NCBI GenBank assembly: GCA_963682025.1
Contig: OY821519.1
Coordinates: 132,099,612 to 132,163,611 of the forward strand
Length of the DNA stretch: 64,000 nucleotides
Reading direction: 5' to 3'
Origin: Cordilura impudica
Lineage: Eukaryota; Arthropoda; Insecta; Diptera; Scathophagidae
A program made the translations under genes and the position numbers. This document shows positions 45,294 through 57,078 of this stretch, piece by piece (the stretch's first letter is position 1; each line of letters starts with the position of its first letter). Below the pieces are notes generated by a model that had not been told where the DNA came from, did not search any database, and saw nothing but the letters and a program-made list of their open reading frames with translations.

Positions 45294-47547
45294 CCAACTT
45301 ATATTATCCATTTTTGTTCATATAAATATTCAATTTTCGATTTTTTATTTGGTATTTGGTAGATGAGCAAAAGTGAGTGCATGTTCAGCATATTTTTACT
45401 TCAAGTGTCATAAAATGGTAAATACTAAAGGAAATTTTATGAAACTTTAAAAACTTATGCTTTACTGTATTTGCAAAAAAAATATGTATATAATATTCAA
45501 TAAATGATAACATGTACGTGAATGGATTGCTCGAAGAAAGCTTCAAAAATTCGGTTTAGTGGCAGCAGTCAAAAAACCAACTCTGTCCGATAAGATTATA
45601 AAAGCGCACCTGAAATTCTGAGCATTGATCCATTGAGGATCGGAAATAGGTACTTTGGTCCAAGAAAACTAAAATTCCTATTCCAATCTGATAGATAGGA
45701 ATATTTCTTGAGCAGACCTCATGAAGCAATTCAAGAGCATCAAGTCAAAGAAACTGTCAAACATGACGGAGGGAGCTTGATGGATTGGGGTTGTTACAGT
45801 AGGTGGCATTTTTGATCACTAGTAAAAGTTAATGGAATCTACCACAGCGCCTATGCCGAGCCACGATGCCTTTTTCCAACACGACTGACACTCCAAAAAT
45901 ACGGCAAAGATTGCCTAAATCAGACCTCAACCCGATAGAAAAATTTTGGTTTATATTGACGAGGCCATTGAGATAATACGATAGAGCTGCTAACGACATA
46001 GAAGAGCCTTGGAACCGTGTAAAAATAGAATGGGAAAACATTCCAAGTGAATTTAAAGAGAACTCGGTAGAAAGTATGCCGATGCATATCAAAAACGGTA
46101 ATAAAAACAAGGGCTTGTGGATGCCGGACTAAAATGGATACTTTATAGTTGCACCAGAGAATCGTGCAAAACTGCGCTAATTAAGTTTCCCTATTTTTTG
46201 TATTGATTTTTTGTATTTGTTCCGGTGTCATTATTATTGAATACTACATCTTTTGATAACATATTTTGAATAATTGTACGCTACTGTAGAACAACTCCTC
46301 TTTTGTAAAATATGCGACACATAAAATTTGAAACCAAGTTAATAGTAGAATGGCACCACAATTGCCAAAAGCAAAGTTTCGACAAGGTTACACAGAGTCT
46401 ATTAAGCAGTCATTAACCTGAACACAAAACAAATCCGTTGAACTTGAAGGCATTTGTGTCTGTCGACAGCCCTTCACATGAATTAAACACCAAACAGTTG
46501 ACTCTTTGAAAATAGAAATCTTCTAATCTTTTATCTATTTATGTAAAAACTGAATTTAATTTTAATTAATCTTTATACATATATGTATGTATATATTGTT
46601 CATATACATACATATATTTTTTAAGCATGGAAGACTGAACTCAAATATTACGTTTGTTTTCAAATAAGTGTATAATAATCTAACCCATAAAAACAAATTT
46701 TCTATTATAACTCTTTCTTTCCATATGCATATGAGTTTTGAATTTCTCCGTGACTGTGCGTGACTATACGTGACTGTATGTGAATATCCTAAAATTAATC
46801 TTTGGCCACAACAACTCTATGGACAAAGTTTCAGATCGATCGGATGAGAGGAAGTGAGGTTTTAATCTCTCCGTGACTGCGCGTGACAATGCGTGATTGT
46901 GCGTGACTACCCCAAAATTAATCTGTAGTCGCAACAAGACTATGGTTCAAGTTTCGGATCAATTGGATGAGTGGGAATGGTGTTGCCCCATGGCAGACAA
47001 ATAGACAGACAGAGACGATGAGTTAAAAGAAACAGTTTAAAAATAGAAATTATATGCATATTTTGAAAATTTATTTTAAAAATATTGTTAGTGTTTATTT
47101 AATGCGCTTCAAATACATGGAGTTTATAGCGAAATCCCTAAATAATAGAATATAACTAATATTTGGTAACTCTAAAAAAACAAACGTTTAATTAAAAATA
47201 AAAATTACGAAAGCCATGAATAGTGATGGCGAACTTGTGATAGAGATTATTGGTGGCACTCGGATTTTTTACGATTTTAAAGTAAAAATTTTTAACAAAA
47301 ATGTAACATTGCTTTTCTTTAATATTTTTCAGATTTGCTCATATTTTTTTTCGACCGCCTTCAGACGTCTTCATTCATTACAAGTGCATTTGCTTTTTCT
47401 CTTCTGTCCTGTTTTTTCCTTTCTTATTTTGTCTATTTCGGGGAATCCCAAAATTTAGTTTCATTGTATTTTCAGCAAGTACTGAATATTCAATTCAGTT
47501 TTGATATTCCTGAAATTTTATTCGAAATAAATTTTATTCGAAATTAA
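45294..47547 (+). repeat. Tandem duplication, unit 1 (2.25 kb)
   Basis: From TGCCAACTTATATTATCC to CCTGAAATTTTATTCGAAAT the sequence is repeated directly next door at 47548-50797, with mostly single-base differences. It contains a broken Tc1 relic (45500-46135), an unassigned middle and a two-unit family E element (46675-47040). Confidence 0.9.
45500..46135 (+). pseudogene. Tc1-type transposase relic in duplication unit 1
   Basis: Plus-strand remnants: KKPTLSDKIIKA (45573), RPHEAIQEHQVKETVKHDGG (45713), a WGCYS block (45785), IYHSAY (45838), then a stretch with shifted frame. The C-terminus reads ESMPMHIKNGNKNKGLW (46070-46125) and ends in PD plus stop. The second catalytic block (QQDN) is not recognisable. 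The same relic, with the same breaks, is in unit 2. Confidence 0.75.
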
Positions 47548-47638
47548 ATGCCAACTTATATTATCCATTTTTGTTCATATAAATATTCAATTTTCGATTT
47601 GCTTTCTGTCTACAATATAAAAAGGAACGGAAAAACAA

Positions 47639-48574
47639 TCACCCCTGTTCTTGAAACCACTATCACAAAAATAAAACTTGTAAATGAAAAAATTCTTAAA
47701 TCTAGGAGTTTTTTGCTGTTCTCTAATTTCAATAAGAATATTTTTTCTCGTTTTAATTCGCATAGAAAAGGCTTTGTGAAATCACAACAAATGCCCTTTT
47801 TTTCTACTAAGCAGGTCTTAAGAGATAAAAGAAACTAATTGATATTAAAGCTCTAACATGTTTTTTATTGAACCTTGTCATTATTTTAAAAATTAGACAT
47901 TAATTTTATGAAAAAAAACGATTTTAGAAAACGTCAGCATTTTGTGCTGATTAAAAAAAAAAAACTCGTAATAAGTGGTCGATGTTAATAAAACACACTT
48001 TTTGCGATGATGCTGTTCTATAACTATAATAAAAACTTTTTATTTACACAATCTATTTTTCATTATAATTTTTTCAATTATAACATAGATTCTTTATGCA
48101 CTAATTATTGCAAATAAAGGAATTAAAAAAATTTTTTCATCAAATCACATATTTTTATTTTTTTTTGCATATGTTCGAAATAGTAGTGATGCCAGTCAAA
48201 TCCAATTTATTTGAATATCGAAATTTTTTTTGGTGATGCCTAACTTTTGAATGAAATTGAAGAACAAAAACAATAAAATCAACAAATAAGTTGTTATTTT
48301 AAAAGAAAATATTTTTCTTAATACTTTTTCTATAAATTTAAGAAAAAACATGCACAAAATACTTAAAAGTTTTTTGTGAAACTGAATAAAGAACCATATG
48401 GCACCTCGGTTTCTAGATAACATATGTTCTTAACTCAAACATATGGTTCTTAACTCAAACATATGTTTCCATTAAATAAATAAAAAAAGTGGTTTCAAGA
48501 AACCCAAAATTTCAATTTCATGTGATTTTAAATTCACTCTTATTCATATAACAACGTTTCAAGAACAGGGCTGA
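47639..48574. mobile_element. Non-autonomous TIR element (CCCTGTTCTTGAAA ends), copy 2
   Basis: The ends match those of 6676-7710 and the interior runs in the opposite orientation. AAAACGAGAAAAAATATTC in copy 1 corresponds to GAATATTTTTTCTCGTTTT here, and ATGTTTGAGTTAAGAACC corresponds to a doubled GGTTCTTAACTCAAACAT near 48440. Its insertion after the duplication is the simplest order, since unit 1 lacks it. Confidence 0.85.
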
Positions 48575-48759
48575 ATATTGACTTTTATTTGGTATTTGGT
48601 AGATGAGCAAAAGTGAGTGCATGTTCAGCATATTTTTACTTCAAGTGTCATAAAATGGTAAATACTAAAGGAAATTTTATGAAACTTTAAAAAATTATTC
48701 ATTACTGTACATATTTGCAAAAAAAAATGTTCATAATATTCAATAAATGATAACATGTA

Positions 48760-49375
48760 CGTGAATGGATTGCTCGAAGAAAGCTTCAAAAAATCGGTAC
48801 AGTGGCAGCAGTCAAAAAACCAACTCTGTCCGATAAGAATATAAAAGCGCGCCTGAAATTCTGAACATTTATTCATTGAGGATCGGAAATAGGTACTTTG
48901 GTCCACGAAAACTAAAATTCCTATTCCAATCTGATAGATAGGAATATTTCTGGAGCAGACCTCATGAAGCAATTCAAGACTATCAAGTCAAAGAAACTGT
49001 CAAACATGACGGAGGGAGCTTGATGGTGTGGGGTTGTTACAGTAGGTGGCATTTTTGATCACTAGTAAAAATTAGTGGAATCTACCACAGCGCCTATGCC
49101 GAGCCACGATGTCTTTTTCCAACACGTCTGAGACTCCAAAAATTAGGCAAAGATTGCCTAAATCAGACCTCAACCCGATAGAAAAATTTTGGTTTATATT
49201 GACGAGGCCATTGAGATAATATAATAAAGCTGCTAACGACATAGAAGAGCCTTGGAACCGTGTAAAAATAGAATGGGAAAACATTCCAAGTGAATTTAAA
49301 GAGAACTCGGTAGAAAGTATGCCGATGCATATCAAAAACGGTAATAAAAACAAGGGCTTGTGGATGCCGGACTAA
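48760..49375 (+). pseudogene. Tc1-type transposase relic in duplication unit 2
   Basis: Same broken remnants as in unit 1 (KKPTLSDKNIKA, RPHEAIQDYQVKETVKHDGG, an intact LMVWGCYS where unit 1 reads LMDWGCYS, and ESMPMHIKNGNKNKGLW). Sharing the breaks shows that the relic was dead before the duplication. Confidence 0.75.
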
Positions 49376-50837
49376 AATGGATACTTTATAGTTGCACCAG
49401 AGAATCGTGCAAAACTGCGTAATTAAGTTGCCTTTTTTTTGTATATATTTTTTGTTTTTGTTCCGGTGTCATTATTATTGAATACTACATCTTTTTGCTA
49501 ACAAAATAATTAATAATTGTACGCTACTGTAGAACAACTCCTCTTTTGTAAAATATGCGACAAATATAATTTGATTACAAGTTAATAGTAGAATGGCACC
49601 ACAATTGCCAAAAGCAAAGTTTCGACAAGGTTACACAGAGTCTATTAAGCAGTCATTAACCTGAACACAAAACAAATCCGTTGAACTTGAAGGCATTTGT
49701 GTCTGTCGACAGCCCTTCACATGAATTAAACACCAAACAGGTGACTCTTTGAAAATAGAAATCTTCTAATCTTTTATCTATGTATGTAAAAACTGAATTT
49801 AATTTTAATTAATCTTAATATATGTACCTATGTATACATTGTTCATATACATACATATATTTTTTAAGCATGGAAGACTGAACTCAAATATTACGTTTGT
49901 TTTCAAATAAGTGTATAATAATCTAACCCATAAAAACAAATTTTCTATTACAACTCTTTCTTTCCATATGCATATGAGTTTTGAATTTCTCCGTGACAGT
50001 GCGTGACTATACGTGACTATATGTGAATATCGTAAAATTAATCTTTGGCCACAACAAGTCTATGGACAAAGTTTCAGATCGATCGGATGAGAGGAAGTGA
50101 GGTTTTAATCTCTCCGTGACTGTACGTGAAAATGCGTGACTGTGCGTGACTACCCCAAAATTAATCTATAGTCGCAACAAGACTATGGTCAAGACTTTCG
50201 GATCAATTGGATGAGTGGGAATGGGGTTGCCCCATGGCAGACAAATAGACAGACAGAGACGATGAGTTAAAAGACACAGTTTAAAAATAGAAATTATATG
50301 CATATTTTGAAAATTTATTTTAAAAATATTGTTAGTGTTTGTTTAATGCGCTTCAAATACATAGAGTTTATAGCGAATCCCTAAATAATTGAATATAACT
50401 AATATAGATATATTTCTGGTAACTCTAAAAAAACAAATGTTTAACTAAAAAATAAAAAAAATAATATAAATTTCGAAAGCTAAGCATAGTGATGGCGAAC
50501 TTGTGATAGAGATTTTTGGTGGCACTCGGATTTTTTACGATTTTAAAGTAAAATTTTTTAACAAAAATGTAACATTGCTTTTCTTTAATATTTTTCAGAT
50601 TTGCTCACATTTTTTTTCGACCGCCTTTAGACGTCTTCATTCATTACTAGTGCATTTGCTTTTTCTCTTCTGTCCTGTTTTTTTCCTTTCTTATTTTGTC
50701 TATTTCGGGGAATCCCAAAATTTAGTTTCATTGTATTTTCAGCAAGTACTGAATATTAAATTCAGTTTTGATATTCCTGAAATTTTATTCGAAATAATTA
50801 TTTGGAAAATAGTGTGGAAAGCAAAATATTAAATTAA

Positions 50838-51085
50838 ACTAGCAGATTCCAGCCCTCGAAATTCGAGTGCACATTCTAGGAAATTAATAAACACACACAT
50901 AGCATTGTATAATTTTTTGTATGTGTTAGTAACAACTTTAAATGCAATTTACTCAAAATAGAGGAAAAATCTGTAAATCTGCAAATCGGCTAAAAAGAAA
51001 TACCTTTCAAATAATATACGTTTGGTCAAAACCGGGATAAAACGGTAGAACAAAACACCGGTCACAAGAAATCGCCTAGCCTATT
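50838..51085 (+). repeat. Family B repeat, copy 4
   Basis: GCAGATTCCAGCCCTCGAAA start, the AACACACACATAGCATTG block, AATATACGTTTGGTCAAAAC and GGTAGAACAAAACACCGGTC end. It lacks the family D insertion and so gives the empty site for the copy at 4316. Confidence 0.75.
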
Positions 51086-51604
51086 AATATTATAGATATG
51101 TATATTAAGTGCTCGTAGTTAAAAATATAAATTACTAGTGTGTTGCTGCTAATATTTACTTACCAGAAATCTTTACAGTTGTAAAAACAAAAAAAATTAG
51201 TAAACTGTTCTAAAAGCTAGGCCATCTAGAGGCGGTCTTGGGACAACATGTAACAAAAAAAAAAAATTGAAGAAAGTTTGAAGTGGAAATGTTCTGCGAT
51301 ATTTTTAGCCTAAAAATTGCTTTCTAGAGAAATGGAACGTCGACAATCATATAAATTATCATTGCTTTCGGAAATGGAGAAAGCAAAATCTTGAAAATGA
51401 TGTATTTCGATGGCGATACGGATGGAGAAGATGAAGAGTAAATATGTCAGAATCAGTGCTCTCTTCACAGATAGTTCAAGAGAAAGTATCGTGTCGTTCC
51501 ATATATCATCCCCATCAACTTCGAGTGCGTCAACGCACAGCGCCTGCTGAGCAAACAAACTGTCGTTCAAACAAATGGCAAGTCCATATATAATCCTGGG
51601 GCGT

Positions 51605-52340
51605 CTACCGGATCCACTTATTATTATTATTATTATTTCTTTATTAATTTCCTGTACAACAAGACATGTCTTATATTTAAAGTACAGGATTTTCATCGTT
51701 CAAAAATTCACCACAAAATTTAAATACAATAAAAAAAAATTTATAACTTATTTAAAATAAAGTAAAATAAATACAAGAAATTATTAAAATTCATGAATTT
51801 AAAGAAATGAAAATTAAATATATTTAAACAAAGTAACTAAACAAAAATTTCTTAAAATGTATCGCGTTACTAACTAATTGTGGGTTGTGTGGAATTGCAA
51901 TCCAAAGACGTGTGGCGTTTACGAAAAATTGCCATTCTGACACAAGGCATCGACGCATAGAGATAATAAGTTTTTTGCCCCTTCTGGATCTAGCAAACTG
52001 TATTTGATCATAAAGATATAGGGATTTCTCAGTGTAAATAATTTTGTGCAAAAACATTAAAACCTTTATATTAATAAGGTTATCAAATGAGACTCCATAA
52101 AGACTTTTTGAGAAAGTCGAAACGCTATCACGTTTCTTCAGTCCATAAACATATCTAACAATATTGTTGTACAAAATATTTAGTTTTTTCTTGCTGGCAT
52201 AGTCGCAGTTGCAGTTGCGATTTTGGATATAGATCCAAAATCGCAGACCTTCAAACCTAGTACTAAATAAATCCGCAACAGAATTTTGGGATATTGAATT
52301 CAGAGAAGATCTTAAAAAACCTTGATACACCATTTAAACA
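51605..52340 (-). mobile_element. LINE 3' end inserted in the piggyBac relic
   Basis: Minus strand, 5'-truncated, with a TTATTATTATTATT run at 51618-51640 as its tail (AATAATAAT on its own strand) and CATGTCTTGTTGTACAGG just before it. A TAA-type tail is known from I-clade LINEs; the clade is not proven. Confidence 0.8.
51824..52333 (-). pseudogene. C-terminus of a LINE reverse-transcriptase ORF
   Basis: A 169-codon frame with LNILYNNIVRYVYGLKKRDS, VSTFSKSLYGVSFDNLINIK, MFLHKIIYTEKSLYLYDQ, then FARSRRGKKLIISMRR, WQFFVNATRLWIAIPHN and HFKKFLFSYFV, which is the typical C-terminal end of insect non-LTR pol ORFs. Intact over its length but lacks all catalytic domains because the copy is 5'-truncated. 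Related by its 3' end to 33241-33475. Confidence 0.8.
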
Positions 52341-53083
52341 CTTTAAATAGTTTTTGAATGATTCTATCATTGAGTACCTACATTATTCAACAGATGAATA
52401 TTTATGCCGCTCAAAAGAATATAACGACTTCTTTCTCCACAATCAATTTAGAAATTCGTCAATATGTTGGCATATTGTTTTTCATGTCGGTTTATCGCTA
52501 CCAAAGCGTGCCTTCATACTGGAGCGAATATGCGTTCCAAATAATTCAAAACACCATGTCAAGGAATCGTTTTGGCCAAATACAGAGTAATTTACACATC
52601 AATGACAACAGCAAATTGGCCGCAAAGAACACTGAAGGCTACGATCCTTTGTACAAAGTACCTCCGATTGCTAATGCCTCAACGTCTGTGTGTAGATCAA
52701 CAAATGTGTGCAACGAAGATGAAGTCTTTTCTTGGGCAATACATTCTAGATAAACCGTGTGATTCCTCTGGTTTCTGCTACAACTTTGAAATATAGCGCA
52801 GTGCAGGGGACAATGTGGTGCGACCTGGTTCACCAGACCTTGGGGCGTCAGGAAATGTGGTTGTGCAATTGTCGAGTATTTTACCGTCGATTAAAAAAAA
52901 AATTCGAACTAACATAAACAAACGCGGCGACACGGGTCTTCTAATTTAGCCTGTATTTTCACCCCTCACTCTCAGAATCGACCTAACTTTTGCTAACCTG
53001 AATTTGTTCCACAGTGTAATCTAATAAATTTGAAATTTACATTAGATTTTAAAAACAGTGCAGCTACCACCTTCAACTGATAA

Positions 53084-53645
53084 CACAGTGCAACAGCCAT
53101 TCTGAGGTGTAAGAAATTCCTAGTCAGGATGAAAGTACTAGGACAGTATAGTAAAGCCTCCAAAGGGTTCACCGTTCGCAGACCAAAATTTTTTTATAAC
53201 ATTTTAAATTATTTCCTTATCTTGATGTTTATTTGTTTAGTTTTTCAGCTATAACTCAAAAACCATTTATGATTTCTCTTTCCATTCTGCAACTTAAATA
53301 ACTAATTTTTATTTATATATCCATACAATAAATAAAGTTGCGTAGTTAACCATATTTCCTAGTGCATCATAAGTTTCTTTCGTTTCTGTACTATACGCGA
53401 TTGGAACCGAAGAATTTATGGTCTTATGCAAAAAACCCGCTTTCAAGCTGTATACTTCAATTTTTCGCTTTTAATTGTGTACTTGTACCTGAAAAACTAT
53501 GCAAACGAACATTAGATAAGGAAAAATATATCAAAAGTCTGAGAACGCCAAACCCCTTGGGGGTTTTACTATAATGGCCGAGTACTTTCACTCTGACTTG
53601 CAATTTCTCACCCCGAGGCAATGACACCGAAAATGTTCCACAGTG
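53084..53645. mobile_element. 562-bp TIR element with CACAGTG/CACTGTG ends and TAA flanks
   Basis: Left end CACAGTGCAACA; right end, read inward, CACTGTGGAACA. Further in, GTGAGAAATT, GAAAGTACTNGG, TATAGTAAANCC and GGGTT mirror each other over about 75 bp at 53105-53178 and 53545-53620. TAA lies directly outside both ends, suggesting a 3-bp duplication as in Harbinger-type elements. A lone similar end (TGTTCCACAGTG then TAAT) is at 53009. Confidence 0.75.
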
Positions 53646-53782
53646 TAATTTTAGATAATTTTTTATAATTTGAAATATTTCTTGACCAAGTTTTGATATA
53701 AATAAGAATGAAATTTTGAAGTCACATTATATTGAAATTTCGGATTCCGTAATTTACATATTTAATTTTTTAATAATTAATT

Positions 53783-54537
53783 TTGGGTATAATGACTTTG
53801 AGCTGCTGTTTGTAACTACCAAAAATATTTGACCGAGACCCATCTTTTATTATACCGATCAGCTCAGAATCACTTTCTGAGTCGTTTTAGCGATGTCCGT
53901 CCGTCCGTCTGTGTGTCCATGTAAACCTTGTAATCAAACTACAGGTCGGAAATATGAATATGTTTTGATGAAATTTGGTATATAAGCATTTATCGGCCAT
54001 AGGATGAACGCTATGGTGAAAATCGGTCCATGTTCAGACCTAGTCCCCATACAATCGACCCCTATGAAATCGACATAAATTGCCATAAGATCCAAATTAT
54101 CGCATAGATCTTAGTCAAATTGGGTTTGTATGTATTCATTGTATCCATTAATCAGTAGTCCAAAAATAATCCATATAGGACAATTCTTAGTCATAGGCCC
54201 CATATAGAGCTGCTTCCCGATCTTCACTTAAATCTATCAAAAAACAAAAATATTGCACAGATTTATCTTAAATTTGGTTTGTGCATAGTTTTTCAAAATA
54301 TAAGTGACTTTATCAAATATAGTTAGGATCGGTACATTTTTCGACGTACATATAAATATAGCACATGATATGAACTTTTTCATATCTGCAGCCAAAAAAT
54401 TAATAACAATGGCACTTACATATTGTTTATGCTTATTTTCTATATCCAATTATTTGGACCGGAGATATAGGGTCTCTAAACCATGGTATAGGGTATCGTA
54501 TAGTCGGTCTAAACCGACTATAATTTTCTTACTTGTT
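53783..54537 (+). mobile_element. DINE-like element, copy 9, 5' hairpin truncated
   Basis: Starts at TTGGGTATAATGACTTTG (left half of the hairpin missing), has three GTCC units, the body, AGTCGGTCTAAACCGACT at 54502 and CTTACTTGTTT. Confidence 0.85.
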
Positions 54538-55850
54538 TCTAATTAAGAACAATAATGGACAACGTCGAAGCCAAAAAATCTAAATATTTGTAAATACTTT
54601 TAATCAAATTTTTCTACCAATTTTTCTGCTTTTAATTAATTAAAAAACTAATACATAAAAACCAAGAATTTTCAGGGAGTATGATTTGTAAATTAGGTTT
54701 ATTATTATTGTAAATTAGGTTTGTTATCATGTAATAAAGTAATTTATTGGTTAACAATTAAACATGGTTGCCAATTTAAAAAACTAAAATTTCGAAATAT
54801 ACAAAATTATACTATAATTAAATTTTTTAAACGACAATTTGTTAGAGCCTTTTTATCGTCGGCACGAGTCTGCCTGCAAAGTTTTAGCTCTATTGATCAT
54901 GGGAAAAGGGATAAGAATAATTCCAACGTTTTTTCGGCAGACTAGGAGTTAAAAGAAAGGGAGTAAAAATAAAATTCTTTCTCTTTGACTAAGTGAATTT
55001 GAATGAGTAACGTTAAATTTACTTAATTTTGATTTTCGATATAATTTTTTTTTTTTAATTTCCAAATCGAAAAAAGAATTTGGGAAGGAGAATGCATTAA
55101 GAAATTCCATATTGAATATAAAATACATTCGCTGCAGTTGTTTATCTCGATTTTATATGAAACTCACAATAATTTTTAAAAAATAAACAAAGGAATTTCA
55201 AATGTCTAAACTTTGATGAGCTAATTTTGGAAAACGAACCATTGAAAAATTAAATGGAAACAAATTTGAAAATATAATAAAAGTTTTGAAGTTTTCATAA
55301 AAAATGTTGTTGTTTCGTAAAGTTTCATTTTATATTAATATTTAAATATCAACTGCATTTTTATCTCTTCATATTTATGTGGTAGAAACAAATCCAATTT
55401 TACATGTTTCTTTTTGGCTTTAGGTACCAAGATTTTTTGGAAATATCTCAAGAAAAAATATTCTTATAAAAATCTTGAATTAGCAAAAAAATCTTTTTGA
55501 ATAAAGACTTTCTTTATGTAAAACTGAATTCTGGAACTGGGGTAATCTTATTTTTTATTAAATTTTTGTAGTTACTAATTTAGTTTTCTTTTTGGATACG
55601 ATACATTTTCCTATGAATTTATTTATTTTTCGTTGTTTTATTTGGTTATTTCAGTAAAGAATTGTAAAGTTTAAAATAATTATTTTATTCCAAGATTTGT
55701 TTTGATAGTATTTCAATAACAGTAAGAATTTTTTTAGCACGAATGAAATGAAATTCAATATGTGATTTTAAATGCAAATTTTATTTTCGATTTAATGACT
55801 TCAATCTTGTTTCACAGAACACTATGTTCGCCTGATTTTAGTAAATAATA
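54538..55850. other. EFL1 intron sequence, nothing firm
   Basis: AAGAAAAAATATTCTTATAA and AAACTGAATTCTGGAACTGG (55452-55545) vaguely resemble the right end of the CCCTGTTCTTGAAA element, but too weakly to call. A 74-codon frame at 54721-54945 has no motif. Confidence 0.35.
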
Positions 55851-55854
55851 ATTA

Positions 55855-56050
55855 ATTTTAAAGCGAACGTGTGGGCAATATTATGTGTTTCTTAATTTTC
55901 GGCGTATAAAAACAAATTGTTTGACGTACCAACTCTGGAGCAGGCTACATATGTCACAATGACTATGAGCGAAGCATGAATTTATCAAATCCAAGCCGCA
56001 GACTAGTACCCTATCGGATTAAGTTCTGCAAAAGACTTTTCTTTTATTTA
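55855..56050 (-). pseudogene. Helitron helicase remnant (C-terminal motif)
   Basis: On the minus strand around 56010-55870, a GLDLINSCFAHSH-like stretch continues in shifted frames as ACSRVGT, then SNNLFLYAEN and HNIAHTFAL. This order (GLDL..., YVACSRVG, NLFVYAP, VVYP-L) is the C-terminal end of the Pif1-like helicase of insect Helitrons, as known from memory. Only this end survives, with at least two frame changes. It lies about 120 bp from a DINE-like copy, a type of element thought to be moved by Helitron proteins. Confidence 0.6.
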
Positions 56051-56162
56051 AATATTACAAAAACTATTCGGAGCAAATCCCGATTAATATCAGATGAAAC
56101 ACTTAAATTATCAAAGATTTTAATTTTAATAGAACTCAAAATATAATACCTGTAATATTCAA

Positions 56163-56948
56163 TAATTATACCCTATACCACTATGTGCTTTGGGTATAAT
56201 GACTTTGTGCTGCTGTTTGTAACAACCATAAATATTTGACCTAGACCCATCTTTAATTATACCGATCGAATCAGAATCACTTTCTGAGTTGATTTAACAA
56301 TGTCCGTCCGTCCGTCCGTCCGTCTGTGTGTCCATGTAAAGCTTGTAATCAAACTGCAGGTCGCAAATATGAATATATTTTGAAGAAATTTGGTATATAA
56401 GCTTTTATTGGCCATGGGATGAACGCTATTGAAATTGGTGAGAATCGGTACATGTTCAGACCTAGCCCCCATACAAATTACCCATATGAAATCGACATAA
56501 ATTGCCATAAGATCCAAATTGTCATATACATCTTACTCAAATTGGGTTTGTATGCGTTCATTACATCCACTAATGAGTAGTCCAAAAATAATCCCTTTGA
56601 CCCCATATAGAGCTACTTCCCGATCTTCACTTAAATCTATTAAAAAACAAAAATATTGCACTGATTCTTCTCAAATTTTGTTTGTACATATTTTTGCAAA
56701 ATACAAGAGACTTTACCAAACATGATCAGGATCGGTCCATTTTTGGACCTAGTCCCTTTATAGATATATCATCCGATATGAACTTTTTCATATCTGCAGC
56801 CAAAAAAAATAATAAAAATTCCACTCAAATTTGGTTTTTGCTTATTTTCAATGTCCAGTTAGTTGGGCCTAAGAGATAGGGTTTCTAAACGCATGGTATA
56901 GGGCATCGTATAGTCGGTCTAGACCGACTATAATTTTCTTACTTGTTT
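56163..56948 (+). mobile_element. DINE-like element, copy 10, full length, young subfamily
   Basis: Complete from TATACCCTATACCACTATGT to CTTACTTGTT, with four GTCC units and the palindrome AGTCGGTCTAGACCGACT at 56911. It shares subfamily changes (ATCCCTTTGACCCC, TAGTCCCTTTATAGAT) with the copies at 13171 and 60888. Confidence 0.9.
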
Positions 56949-56949
56949 T

Positions 56950-57078
56950 TTTTGTGGGAGGTGCCACGACTACTGATCCGATAGCGCCCATTTCTAGCAC
57001 GGCTACTCACACTAATAACCTGTAAACTCACATAAAGTATATTTACTCTCACTTTTACATATTACATCTTGAGATATT
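56950..57078 (+). repeat. Family F unit, left of a Tc1 insertion
   Basis: GGGAGGTGCCACGACTACTG, ATAGCGCCCATTTCTAGCAC, GGCTACTCACACTAATAACC and ACATCTTGAGATAT follow the family F order. The unit continues beyond the Tc1 element at 58347. Confidence 0.7.

Larger units (their letters stand above)
47548..50797 (+). repeat. Tandem duplication, unit 2, with an inserted TIR element
   Basis: Same content as unit 1, interrupted at 47605-48585 by the CCCTGTTCTTGAAA element plus about 45 bases of unmatched flank. The family E part is at 49915-50285. It ends ATTTTATTCGAAATAATT, where unit 1 continues into unit 2. Confidence 0.9.
51290..52965 (+). pseudogene. piggyBac-type transposase, split by a LINE
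   Basis: Left part (51290-51600) is acidic and serine-rich (a DGDTDGEDEE stretch, then PSTSSASTHSA), as in piggyBac N-termini. After the LINE insertion the core resumes (52360): NDSIIEYL, then QQMNIYAAQKNITTSFS, LEIRQYVGILFFMSVYR and PSYWSEYAFQIIQNTMSRN. It continues RFGQIQSNLHINDNS and GYDPLYKVPP, then a frame change to CVDQQMCATKMKSFLGQYI and KPCDSSGFCYNFEI, and finally NVVRPGSPDLGASGNVVVQL. Family motifs with DDD catalysis are only partly covered and the C-terminal half is lost. Frame changes at 52720 and 52795 inactivate it. Confidence 0.85.

Noticed and set aside
45829..49353. Two near-identical 93-codon minus-strand frames
   Set aside because: Antisense shadows of the duplicated Tc1 relic; their similarity reflects the tandem duplication.
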